Positions 26,419 to 34,304 of a stretch of 64,000 nt of DNA are shown here, piece after piece; positions within the stretch are counted from its first letter, which is position 1; the number at the start of each line of letters is the position of its first letter. The stretch spans positions 1,364,001 through 1,428,000 of the forward strand of contig CAVVYW010000005.1 of assembly GCA_963752605.1 (NCBI GenBank), in the 5' to 3' direction. Made by a program: the position numbers and the translations under genes. The notes under the pieces are model-generated. The model did no database searches. It was not told the DNA's origin and was given only the letters and a program-made list of their open reading frames with translations. Source of the DNA: CAVVYW01 sp963752605 (GTDB lineage Bacteria; Actinomycetota; Thermoleophilia; Solirubrobacterales; 70-9).

Positions 26419-27450
26419 TTAGAAGAGTTGGTTCTGGCCGGCGAAGATCTCTGAGACCGAGTCGTCGCTGAAGATGCGGCGGATCGAGTCGCCGAGGGTC
26501 TGGGCCGTCGATACCACGGTGATGTTGTCTGGGGCACCCGGGCGCTGCGGCAGGGTGTCGGTGACCAGGATCTGCTCGATCTTCGAGTCGGCGAGCCGCT
26601 CATAGGCGGGGCCTGAGAACACCCCGTGGGTGGCACAGGCGATCACTCGCTTCGCGCCCTCGTCGAGCACCGTCTGGGCCGCGGCGGTGAGGGTGCCCGC
26701 GGTGTCGATCATGTCGTCGACCAGGACAGCGGTCTTGCCCTTCACGTCGCCGACCACGTACCCGATCTCGGCGACCTGCTGGGCCGGCCGCTCCTTCTCC
26801 ATGACCGCCCAGTGCGTCCCCACCTTCCGCGCGAAGTTGCGGGCGGTCTTCACCCGGCCGGCGTCGGGAGAGACGATCACGGTCTCCTCGTCGAAGCCGA
26901 GGTTGGCCACGTAGTCGCTCAGCATCGGCATCGCCGTCATGTGGTCCACGGGGACGTCGAAGAAGCCCTGGATCTGGCCTGCGTGCAGGTCCATCGTCAG
27001 GACCCGGTCGACCCCCACCCGCTCGAGACAGTGGGCGATGATCCGCGCGGTGATCGGCTCACGGGGGGCCGACTTCTTGTCCTGGCGGGCGTAGCCGTAC
27101 CAGGGCATCACGGCGATGATCCGGTGGGCCGAGGCACCCTGGGCCGCGTCGATCATGGCCAGCAGCTCGACCAGCGCGTCGTTCGGGGTCATGCCCTCGG
27201 ACACATTGGCGGCGGTGGACTGGACGAGGAAGACGTCGGCGCCGCGGATGGACTCCTCGTAGCGGCAGTAGATCTCGCCGTCGGAGAAGGTCTTCAGCGT
27301 CACCTGCCCCAGGTCGACGCCGAGGTTCTCACCGATCTTCCCGGCGAGCTCCATCGAGGCGCGCCCACCGAAGATCATGAGGCGCTTCTGGTAGTCCTGG
27401 GTGATGCCGCTCGCGGGCTGAACCTCGGTGGCGGTGTCGATTGCGGTCAC
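26419..27450 (-). CDS. prs: Ribose-phosphate pyrophosphokinase (PRPP synthetase)
   Basis: 343 aa from GTG at 27450, overlapping the glmU stop (GTGA). Makes PRPP from ribose-5-phosphate and ATP for nucleotide, His, Trp and arabinan precursor synthesis. Motifs: KTFSDGEIYCRYEESIRGAD, the ATP-binding flexible loop MPWYGYARQDKKSAPREPIT, MDLHAGQIQGFFDVPVDH, VSPDAGRVKTARNFA, and the PRPP loop AVLVDDMIDTAGTLTAAA. Full length for a class I enzyme. The glmU-prs order is the normal actinobacterial one. Confidence 0.95.
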   Translation of the reverse strand: MTAIDTATEVQPASGITQDYQKRLMIFGGRASMELAGKIGENLGVDLGQVTLKTFSDGEIYCRYEESIRGADVFLVQSTAANVSEGMTPNDALVELLAMIDAAQGASAHRIIAVMPWYGYARQDKKSAPREPITARIIAHCLERVGVDRVLTMDLHAGQIQGFFDVPVDHMTAMPMLSDYVANLGFDEETVIVSPDAGRVKTARNFARKVGTHWAVMEKERPAQQVAEIGYVVGDVKGKTAVLVDDMIDTAGTLTAAAQTVLDEGAKRVIACATHGVFSGPAYERLADSKIEQILVTDTLPQRPGAPDNITVVSTAQTLGDSIRRIFSDDSVSEIFAGQNQLF

Positions 27451-28847
27451 GAGCCCTTCCCCTCTTTTTTGGCTTCCTTGGCCTTCTTCTCCGCGTAGCC
27501 GTCGACGTTCTCCTGCTCCGCCCTCGTGATGCCCAAAGCCCCGGGCGGAACATCATCTGTGATCACCGAACCGGCCCCAGTGTAAGCGCCGTCGCCCACT
27601 TCTACGGGAGCCACCAGGGAGGTGTCAACCCCCAGCCGGGTGTCCTTGCCGACCTTAGTCCGGTGTTTGCGAAAACCGTCGTAGTTGGCGGTGATGGTGC
27701 CCGCTCCGACGTTGGTGCCGGCGCCAATCTCGGCGTCGCCGATGTAGGAGAGGTGCGGGACCTTGGCGCCCTCGCCGATCTCGGAGTTCTTGATCTCTGT
27801 GAAGGCGCCGGCCTTGGCGTCCTTGCCGATCCTGGCGTCTGGGCGCACGTAGGCGAAGGGCCCGATCTGCGCGCCGTCGGCGACCTCGCACTCCGTCAGG
27901 TAGGAGTGTGGGATGGTCACGTTCTCCCCAACCTTCGCGTCGATCAGGGTCGTCATCGGGCCCACCACCGAGCCGGAGCCGATGCTGGTGGCGCCGCGCA
28001 GGGTCGTGCCCGGCTCGATGGTGACGTCGGGCGCCAGCTCGACCTCGGCGTCTATCCAGGTCGCCGCGGGGTCGACGATCGTGACCCCCGCGAGCATGTG
28101 CTGCTCGAGGATGCTCTGTCGTGCCTTTTCGTTCACGTGGGCGAGTTGCAGCCGGTCATTGACCCCCATGTTGACGGCTGAGTCGTTCGCGCGGTAGGCG
28201 ACGACTTTCAGCCCCGCCGCGCGAAGAAGGGGCAGGACGTCGCCCAGGTAGTACTCGCGCTGGGCGTTGTCGTTCGAGAGCTTTGCGACCGCCTCGGCGA
28301 GCGGGGCGCCGGCGAAGACGTAGGTGCCGGCATTCACCTCCCTGATCGCCAGCTCCCCGGGGGTTGCGTCGCCGGGCTGCTTCGCTTCGACGATCCGCTC
28401 GACCTCGTTCTCCGCCCCGCGCACGATCCGTCCGTAGGAGCCGGGGTCGTCGAGCTCGGTGGTCATCACCGTGCCGCCGGCTCCCGACTGGCGGTGCGTG
28501 GCGATCAGCTCGGCGATCGTCTCCCCGGAGATCAGCGGGTGGTCACCCGAGAGGACGATGACGGTCTCGGCGGCCGCGATCACGTCGCTCGCCGCCCGCA
28601 GCGCGCCGCCGGTGCCGTCGGCCTCCGGCTGCACGATCGTCTCGGCTCCGTCGAGAGCCGGGGAGAGGTCGCGGTCGGGAGAGACGATCACGCAGACCTG
28701 GGAGGCACCGGCCTCGCGGGCCGCGCGGATGGGCCAGGCGACCATGGGCCGGCCGCAGACCTCGTGCAGAACCTTGGGCCGCGCCGAGCGCATCCTGGTG
28801 CCCTCGCCCGCGGCCATGATCAGGGCCGTCGGAGCCGACTGGTTCAC
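27447..28847 (-). CDS. glmU: Bifunctional GlmU: N-acetylglucosamine-1-P uridyltransferase / glucosamine-1-P acetyltransferase
   Basis: 466 aa from GTG at 28847. The N-terminal pyrophosphorylase (about 1-230) has ALIMAAGEGTRMRSARPKVL, QPEADGTGGALRA, VLSGDHPLISGE and VNAGTYVF. The C-terminal left-handed beta-helix (about 250-440) has hexapeptide repeats and acetyltransferase residues (VRPDARIGKDAKAGAFTEIK, HLSYIGDAEIGAGTNVGAGT, ANYDGFRKHRTKVGKD). Produces UDP-GlcNAc for peptidoglycan. The short Lys-rich end (EKKAKEAKKEGKGS) is common in actinobacterial GlmU. Translationally coupled to prs. Confidence 0.95.
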   Translation of the reverse strand: MNQSAPTALIMAAGEGTRMRSARPKVLHEVCGRPMVAWPIRAAREAGASQVCVIVSPDRDLSPALDGAETIVQPEADGTGGALRAASDVIAAAETVIVLSGDHPLISGETIAELIATHRQSGAGGTVMTTELDDPGSYGRIVRGAENEVERIVEAKQPGDATPGELAIREVNAGTYVFAGAPLAEAVAKLSNDNAQREYYLGDVLPLLRAAGLKVVAYRANDSAVNMGVNDRLQLAHVNEKARQSILEQHMLAGVTIVDPAATWIDAEVELAPDVTIEPGTTLRGATSIGSGSVVGPMTTLIDAKVGENVTIPHSYLTECEVADGAQIGPFAYVRPDARIGKDAKAGAFTEIKNSEIGEGAKVPHLSYIGDAEIGAGTNVGAGTITANYDGFRKHRTKVGKDTRLGVDTSLVAPVEVGDGAYTGAGSVITDDVPPGALGITRAEQENVDGYAEKKAKEAKKEGKGS

Positions 28848-28865
28848 CCCAGAAGGGTATTCCGG

Positions 28866-29519
28866 TTATGCGGTAGGCGCCTGGTGCGGGTCCTGTGCGT
28901 TGAAGGCCGCGGTGACCACGTCGATGATCGGCTGCGGGGCCTTCTCCGGCGAGCCCGCGTCGAACGGCGGCTCCGGGTCGTACTCGATCCCGAGCTGCAC
29001 GGCCTGGGCGGCCTCATCCCCGTACATCAGCTGCGCCAGGCGCAGCGCCATGTCGATCCCGGAGGAGACGCCGGCCGCGGTGATGATCTTGCCGTGCTCG
29101 ACGACCCGATCGGGGACGGGCTTGGCGCCCAGCTCGGCCAGGAGGTCCCTAGCCAGCCAGTGGGTCGTGGCGGGCGCTCCCTCTAGCAACCCCGCGGCGG
29201 CGAGCAGGAGCGCCCCGGTGCAGACCGACGTCGTGTAGGTGGTGGTCTCGTGCACTTGGCGCAGCCAGTCGAGCAGCGGCTCGTGCTCCAGCAGGGCCCG
29301 AGTGCCGAAACCGCCGGGGACCACGACGATCTCCGGCTTGGTCACCTCGGCGATCGCCTTGTCGGCGACCAGGGAGAGGGTGTCCGATTCGTTGCGCACA
29401 GGGCCCGCCTCCTCGGCCACGAAGATCGACTCGACATCGGGCAGGGGGTCGAGGACATCGTGCGGTCCTGTGATGTCGAGGGCCGTGAAGCGGTCGTAGA
29501 GCAGGTAGGCGACTTGCAT
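28866..29519 (-). CDS. DJ-1/PfpI family protein (glutamine amidotransferase-like)
   Basis: 217 aa from ATG at 29519 (MQVAYLLYDRFTALDITGPH), with AGGAGA six bases upstream. The longer frame to 29768 overlaps the AraC gene. DJ-1/PfpI fold: IVVVPGGFGTRALLEHEPL, then the nucleophile elbow TTSVCTGALLLAAAGLLEG with Cys followed by Thr-Gly, then ATTHWLARDLL. This subgroup resembles isonitrile hydratase (InhA of Pseudomonas) and other C-T-G type enzymes. It lies 13 bases after the AraC/GlxA-type gene and shares its domain type, so the regulator and enzyme probably form one operon and sense or handle a related small molecule (inference). Confidence 0.82.
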   Translation of the reverse strand: MQVAYLLYDRFTALDITGPHDVLDPLPDVESIFVAEEAGPVRNESDTLSLVADKAIAEVTKPEIVVVPGGFGTRALLEHEPLLDWLRQVHETTTYTTSVCTGALLLAAAGLLEGAPATTHWLARDLLAELGAKPVPDRVVEHGKIITAAGVSSGIDMALRLAQLMYGDEAAQAVQLGIEYDPEPPFDAGSPEKAPQPIIDVVTAAFNAQDPHQAPTA

Positions 29520-29532
29520 CGGTTCTCCTTGT

Positions 29533-30534
29533 CTAGGCGGTGGCTTGGGACACCCGCCGGAAGCGGGCGCGATAGGCGGCGGGTGCGGCCCCGACGCGGC
29601 GGGCGAAGGCTCGGCGCATGGTCTCCGGCGTGCCGAAGCCGCACGCGGCGGCGACCCGCTCGACCGGATCGGAGCTTCGCTCGAGGCGCTGGCGGGCGGC
29701 CTCCACGCGGAGCCCCTCGACGTACGCGCCGGGAGTGAGGCCGGTCTCGCGCCGGAAGGCGCGGGCAAAGTTGCGAGGGCTCATCGAGGCGCGCTTGGCG
29801 AGGGCCTCGACGCGCAGGTCGCCGTCCACGTTGTCGGCCATCCAGGCCTGGAGCTCCCTGAGCGGGCGGCGCTCGGCGGTCTGGGCCTCGAGGTGTGAGC
29901 TGAACTGGGACTGGCCACCCGGACGCTGGAGGAACAGGACCAGCCAGCGGGCGGCCTCACGCGCGATCTCAGGGCCGAGGTCGTCCTCCACCAGCGCGAG
30001 GGCGAGGTCCATCCCCGAGGTCACGCCGGCCGAGGTCCAGAGCTCACCGTCGCGGACGAAGATCGGGTCCGGGTCCACCTCGACCTCGGGATAGCGGCGA
30101 GCGAGCTCCCCGGTCGAGGCCCAGTGGGTGGTCGCGCGGCGGCCGTCGAGCAGGCCGGCGGCGGCGAGCAGGAAGGCCCCGGAGCAGACCGAGCCGACGC
30201 GGCGCGAGCGCCCCGCGGCGCGGCGGATCCAGGTGACGAGCTGCTTGTCCTCCTGGGCCTCGGCGACCCCGAAGCCGCCGGCGATCAGCAACGTGTCGAT
30301 CCCGCCGCGACAGGCCGCGGTGGTCTTGGCCGGAGCGATCCCGTAGCCGGAGGACCGGGTCATGATCGGATCCGGGTCCTTGGCGACGACCTCGACGGTG
30401 TATGCGCCGCCGCCTGCGATCTCCGACGCGGCGGAGAAGACCTCGGCCGGGCCCACGACGTCGAGCGGCTGTAGGCCCGGGAAGGCGAGGATCACGACCC
30501 TGTGGGGTTCGCCGGTTGCGGCCATATCGGACAT
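29533..30534 (-). CDS. GlxA-type transcriptional regulator: DJ-1/PfpI domain plus AraC helix-turn-helix
   Basis: 333 aa from ATG at 30534 (MSDMAATGEPHRVVILAFPG); a TTG nine codons earlier is possible. The N-terminal DJ-1-like domain (about 10-185: IAGGFGVAEAQEDKQLV, GSVCSGAFLLAAAGLLDGRR, ATTHWASTGELA) is a ligand sensor, typically with degenerate catalysis. The C-terminal AraC pair of HTH motifs (about 230-325: RVEALAKRASMSPRNFARAF, RRETGLTPGAYVEGLRVEAA, VAAACGFGTPETMRRAF) binds DNA. GlxA-like regulators control catabolic genes for amines, arginine or glycine betaine in other bacteria; the ligand here is unknown. Probably controls the DJ-1 gene just downstream. Confidence 0.87.
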   Translation of the reverse strand: MSDMAATGEPHRVVILAFPGLQPLDVVGPAEVFSAASEIAGGGAYTVEVVAKDPDPIMTRSSGYGIAPAKTTAACRGGIDTLLIAGGFGVAEAQEDKQLVTWIRRAAGRSRRVGSVCSGAFLLAAAGLLDGRRATTHWASTGELARRYPEVEVDPDPIFVRDGELWTSAGVTSGMDLALALVEDDLGPEIAREAARWLVLFLQRPGGQSQFSSHLEAQTAERRPLRELQAWMADNVDGDLRVEALAKRASMSPRNFARAFRRETGLTPGAYVEGLRVEAARQRLERSSDPVERVAAACGFGTPETMRRAFARRVGAAPAAYRARFRRVSQATA

Positions 30535-30596
30535 GATGCCGTGCCTGCGATCTGTCCGCAATGACGAATACCGGACGATTTCTGCCAGACGCCTAG

Positions 30597-30667
30597 CTGG
30601 GGAGCCCGGAATCGAACCGGGATAGCGGCCACCAAAAGACCGAGTCTTGCCTTTAGACGACTCCCCA
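30597..30667 (-). tRNA. tRNA-Gln (anticodon UUG)
   Basis: 71 bases fold as a full cloverleaf on the minus strand. The acceptor stem TGGGGAG pairs with CTCCCCA, with discriminator G. A short D arm, anticodon stem CGGTC/GGCCG and loop TTTTGGT give anticodon TTG. The T arm is CCGGTTCGATTCCGG. CCA is not encoded. It reads CAA (and by wobble CAG). No other tRNA lies in the window. Confidence 0.93.
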
Positions 30668-30838
30668 GTGGGGCTAAGAAGTCTAGGCCCGGACCAATCT
30701 TCGCCGACCGCCCACTGCTCCGCTACTTAACCGCAATCCTCCACCCGGTCTTCCGCTACAACCACAACTGGTCGGTGAAGCGCGCTTATCGAGGGGCTCG
30801 AGCCTTACGCCAGAAGCCGCGCGTAGTCTCCGGGTCGC

Positions 30839-32743
30839 ATGTCGACCCTCGCCTCGCGCTTCCCCCGGATCGCCAGTTACGGCTTTCTCTCCGACTGCCA
30901 CACCGGCGCCCTGGTCGCGCCGGACGGCTCCGTCGAATGGCTCTGCCTCCCCCGCTTCGACTCCCCGAGCGTCTTCGGCTCGATCCTCGACCGCTCCGCC
31001 GGCTTCTGGCAGGTCGGACCGCCCGGGCTCGAGGCGCCGGTCAGCCGCCGCTACGAGCCGGGCAGCAACGTCCTCGAGACGACCTGGATGACCGGGTCCG
31101 GCTGGTTGATCGTCCGCGACGCCCTGACCGTGGGCGACTGGCGGAAGGGCCACGACTTCGCGCCGCACAAGCGGCCGCCGTCAGACGACGAGGCCGAGCA
31201 TGTCCTGGTGCGGACCATGGAGTGCGTGCAGGGAGAGGTGGAGATCGGGATGGCCTGCCAGCCGGCCTTCGACTACGGGCGAAAGCGGGCGGAGTGGCAA
31301 CCCTGGGGGGACGAGGGAACCGGCGCCGAGATCGACAGCGGCGACCTCAAGCTGATCCTCACCGGCGATCTGGGCCTCGGTCTCGATGGCCCTGACGCCC
31401 GAGCGAGGCACCGCCTGCGCAATGGCGAGATGTGCTTCACGGCACTCTCCTGGGGCCCGGAGCCGATCCCGCCCACCTCCGCCGAGGAGTGCACCAAGCG
31501 GCTGGACCGGACCGTCAACTTCTGGCGCCGCTGGCTCGAGGACGGGTATTTCCCGGACCACCCCTGGCGGGGATACTTACAGCGGTCAGCCCTGGCGCTG
31601 AAGGGCCTCACCTACGCGCCGACCGGCGCGCAGATCGCGGCGCTCACCACCTCACTGCCCGAGACGCCGGGTGGCGAGCGGAACTGGGACTACCGTTACA
31701 CCTGGATCCGCGACGGCACCTTCGCCCTGTGGGGGATGCACACCCTCGGCTTCGACTACGAGGCGACCGACTTCATGGGCTTCCTCGCCGACATCTACCG
31801 CGGGGGCGAGATGAAAGAGGGTCTCCAGATCATGTACGGGATCCGGGGCGAGCAGGACCTGACGGAGAAGACCCTCGACCACCTCGGCGGCTACGAGGAT
31901 GCGAAGCCGGTGCGAATCGGGAACGGCGCCTTCAGCCAGCGCCAGAACGACGTCTACGGCGCGCTGCTCGACTCGGTCTACATCCACACCAAGGTCCAGG
32001 ACCACTTCCCGAGCCGGCTGTGGGAGGCGCTCTGCGGCCAGGTGGAAACGGCCGCCGCCGTCTGGAGCGAGCCGGACCAGGGCATCTGGGAGGCGCGCGG
32101 CGACCCGAAGCACTACGTCTCCTCGAAGCTGATGTGCTGGGTGGCGCTGGACCGGGGGGCGCGGCTTGCGAACCGCATGAGCGATGACCGGCGCGAGCGC
32201 TGGACGAAGACCGCCGACGAGATCAAGCAGTCGATCCTCGAGCACGGCGTCTCCGACCGCGGGGTCTTCCGGCAGCACTACGACACCGACGCGCTCGACG
32301 CCTCCACCCTGCTCATCCCGCTGGTCCGCTTCCTCCCCTCCGACGACGAGCGCGTCCGCAAGACGGTCCTCGCCATCTCCGAGGAGCTCACCAAGGGTGG
32401 CCTCGTGCTCCGCTACAAGGTCGAGGAGACCGACGACGGGTTGAGTGGGACGGAGGGGACCTTCACGATCTGCTCGTTCTGGCTCGTCTCGGCGCTGTCG
32501 GAGATCGGTGAGAAGGACAGGGCACGGGAGCTCTGCGAGCGCCTGCTGCCGATGTGCGGGCCACTCGGCCTCTATGCCGAGGAACTCGACCCGACCACGG
32601 GGCGCCACTGGGGGAACTATCCCCAGGCCTTCACGCACCTCGCCCTGATCAACGCGGTCACCCACGTGATCAGCGACGACCGCTCACCCGGGGCGCGCGG
32701 GCCGACCGGGTTGCTCAGCGAGATTGTGTCCCAGCAGGGTTAG
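30839..32743 (+). CDS. Glycoside hydrolase family 15 protein (glucoamylase/trehalase type)
   Basis: 634 aa from ATG at 30839. The N-terminal beta-sandwich begins FPRIASYGFLSDCHTGALVA and contains DGSVEWLCLPRFDSPSVFGS, typical of the cytoplasmic GH15 group that includes actinobacterial trehalases. The (alpha/alpha)6 catalytic barrel follows: TSLPETPGGERNWDYRYTWI then RDGTFALWGMHTLGF, GGYEDAKPVRIGNGAFSQRQ, DVYGALLDSVY, EQGI-type acid region DQGIWEARGDPKHYVSSKLM, and EGTFTICSFWLVSALSEIGE. Hydrolyses alpha-glucosidic bonds releasing glucose; trehalose or malto-oligosaccharides are likely. No signal peptide. No strong Shine-Dalgarno before the ATG. A hairpin at the stop separates it from the convergent PucR gene. 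Confidence 0.88.
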   Translation: MSTLASRFPRIASYGFLSDCHTGALVAPDGSVEWLCLPRFDSPSVFGSILDRSAGFWQVGPPGLEAPVSRRYEPGSNVLETTWMTGSGWLIVRDALTVGDWRKGHDFAPHKRPPSDDEAEHVLVRTMECVQGEVEIGMACQPAFDYGRKRAEWQPWGDEGTGAEIDSGDLKLILTGDLGLGLDGPDARARHRLRNGEMCFTALSWGPEPIPPTSAEECTKRLDRTVNFWRRWLEDGYFPDHPWRGYLQRSALALKGLTYAPTGAQIAALTTSLPETPGGERNWDYRYTWIRDGTFALWGMHTLGFDYEATDFMGFLADIYRGGEMKEGLQIMYGIRGEQDLTEKTLDHLGGYEDAKPVRIGNGAFSQRQNDVYGALLDSVYIHTKVQDHFPSRLWEALCGQVETAAAVWSEPDQGIWEARGDPKHYVSSKLMCWVALDRGARLANRMSDDRRERWTKTADEIKQSILEHGVSDRGVFRQHYDTDALDASTLLIPLVRFLPSDDERVRKTVLAISEELTKGGLVLRYKVEETDDGLSGTEGTFTICSFWLVSALSEIGEKDRARELCERLLPMCGPLGLYAEELDPTTGRHWGNYPQAFTHLALINAVTHVISDDRSPGARGPTGLLSEIVSQQG

Positions 32744-32759
32744 CGGCCACCAGGCCGCT
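32742..32759. terminator. Bidirectional hairpin between convergent GH15 and PucR genes
   Basis: AGCGGCC pairs perfectly with GGCCGCT around ACCA. The hairpin fills the 17-base gap between the two stop codons and so could end transcription from both sides. No U-tract. Confidence 0.55.
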
Positions 32760-32760
32760 C

Positions 32761-34002
32761 TCAGTCGCTTTCGTGCCTGGGCACCCGCCCGCCCTTGGCG
32801 CCGGGCTCGTCGGCCGGGCCGACCGGAGAGGCGATGCCGAGCACACGCATCGCCTTCAGACCGAGTCCGAGCTTCTCTCGTCCCTCCGTCGAGGTGATGT
32901 CATGCCCGCACAGGTCACGAGCCCGCTCGAGGCGGTAGCGGATCGTGTGGCGGTGGGTGTAGAGCCGCTGCGCGGTCGCCGCGACGTTGCCGTCGTTCTC
33001 CAGGTAGGTCTCGATCGTGACGAGCAGCCCGGTCTCGTACTGGTCGTCGTAGGCGACCAGCGCCTCGACCGTCTCCGAGTAGAAGCGCTGCAGCTCCTCC
33101 GGGTCCTCGCTCATCGCCGGCAGCAGCAGCCGGTAGGCGCCGGTGTCCTCGAAGGCGAGGATCCGCTCGCCCTCCGCCTCCCCGACGTTCGCGGCCAGGC
33201 GGGCCTCGTGACCGGCGCGGTAGAGATCCACCGGATCGGCGGCGATGCGACTGCGGGACACCACGACCGCGAAGCCCGTGAGCTCCTGCTCGAGCTCGGC
33301 CGCCAGCGCCTCGGCCGCGCGAGCGGCCCGCTCCTCGTCCTCGGCGGGAAGGACCGCCACCACCTCGGCGCCCTCCCCCTGCCAGTCGCCCTCCGCCGCC
33401 AGCGCGCCGGGACTGATCGCTCGGATCGCCCGCACCGCCACGGTGAGCACGCGGGACCGCCACTCGCCGCTCTGCGCGGAGCGCGGAATGGCGCGGCCGA
33501 TGAGGACGGCGGCTCCTGAGGAGAGATCCGCGCCGAGCTCCGAGGCGCGTGCGGCGATGTCCCCGCGGTCGGTGACGGAGCGGTCGAGCAGGGAGCGCAC
33601 GAAGTCTCCCGCCGCCTCCTCGCTCGCCCACTCCGGCGAGCGCGAGCGCTCGAGCTCCAGTCCGAGCAGGGTCCCCATCATCCGCAGGAGCGCCGCATCC
33701 GGCTGAGCGTCTCCCCGCGGCCGCCAGCGCAGCTCGCCCACCGGGTTGTCCGCGACCCGCAGCTCGATCTTCTCGACGCCGGACGCGGCGGAGAGCAGCT
33801 TCTTCTCCTCGTCCGGTGAGGCGGCGGCGACCGCGAGCACCGCGCTGGAGCGGTCGATCAGGGCCACGCTCGCGTCGAGTGCACGGCCGGCGGCTCGCGC
33901 GATCGCGGGCAGCCCGGCGCCCGACTCGATCGCGGCCGACAGCTCCTCGAGCGAGCCCTCGCCGGCGCCCCGGCCGGAGGCCTTCGTTTCCTTCGTGCTC
34001 AT
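32761..34002 (-). CDS. PucR-family transcriptional regulator (CdaR-like)
   Basis: 413 aa. A GAF-like N-terminal region (about 20-100, ALDASVALIDRSSAVLAVAA) and a GGDEF-like middle (about 150-290) precede the C-terminal PucR helix-turn-helix: LLVTIETYLENDGNVAATAQ then RLYTHRHTIRYRLERARDLC. This end is diagnostic. PucR/CdaR regulators control purine catabolism, sugar-acid use or other pathways; the target is unknown. It sits downstream of the PAP2/DedA and small membrane protein genes in the same orientation and converges with GH15. The C-terminal extension after the HTH (about 30 residues, Gly/Pro/Arg) is unremarkable. Confidence 0.87.
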   Translation of the reverse strand: MSTKETKASGRGAGEGSLEELSAAIESGAGLPAIARAAGRALDASVALIDRSSAVLAVAAASPDEEKKLLSAASGVEKIELRVADNPVGELRWRPRGDAQPDAALLRMMGTLLGLELERSRSPEWASEEAAGDFVRSLLDRSVTDRGDIAARASELGADLSSGAAVLIGRAIPRSAQSGEWRSRVLTVAVRAIRAISPGALAAEGDWQGEGAEVVAVLPAEDEERAARAAEALAAELEQELTGFAVVVSRSRIAADPVDLYRAGHEARLAANVGEAEGERILAFEDTGAYRLLLPAMSEDPEELQRFYSETVEALVAYDDQYETGLLVTIETYLENDGNVAATAQRLYTHRHTIRYRLERARDLCGHDITSTEGREKLGLGLKAMRVLGIASPVGPADEPGAKGGRVPRHESD

Positions 34003-34031
34003 CGGCGCATTCTAGGGGCGGCCTTCTGCCC

Positions 34032-34304
34032 CTAAAACCAGGTGGAAATCTCGTCCCAGTTGAAGAAGACGTAGACGCCGATCGCGAGCCCGATCCCCAC
34101 AAGGGCGGCCAGCACGAACAGCGAGAGGAACCCAGCGGCGGCCTTCTCCCACGGCCTCCCGTAGGCGCCGAGGGCGGGGGCGAGAATCAGGGTCACGAAG
34201 GCCGTCACCGAGATCACCCCGGCGACGCCGAAGAGGTAGTACTCAGTTCCGAGCGCCAGAACCGGCGCGAGCAGTGCGCTTGCGAGGTCGCCCACGGCGG
34301 GCAT
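34032..34304 (-). CDS. Small membrane protein
   Basis: 90 aa from ATG at 34304. Two or three hydrophobic segments (YYLFGVAGVISVTAFVTLIL; AAAGFLSLFVLAALVGIGLA, IGVYVFFNW) and no known motif. The 5' end overlaps the 3' end of the DedA-PAP2 gene by 62 bases in another frame. That is a long overlap, but no later start is available in frame. No Shine-Dalgarno is seen. Membrane topology and codon pattern suggest it is real; function unknown. Confidence 0.6.
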   Translation of the reverse strand: MPAVGDLASALLAPVLALGTEYYLFGVAGVISVTAFVTLILAPALGAYGRPWEKAAAGFLSLFVLAALVGIGLAIGVYVFFNWDEISTWF

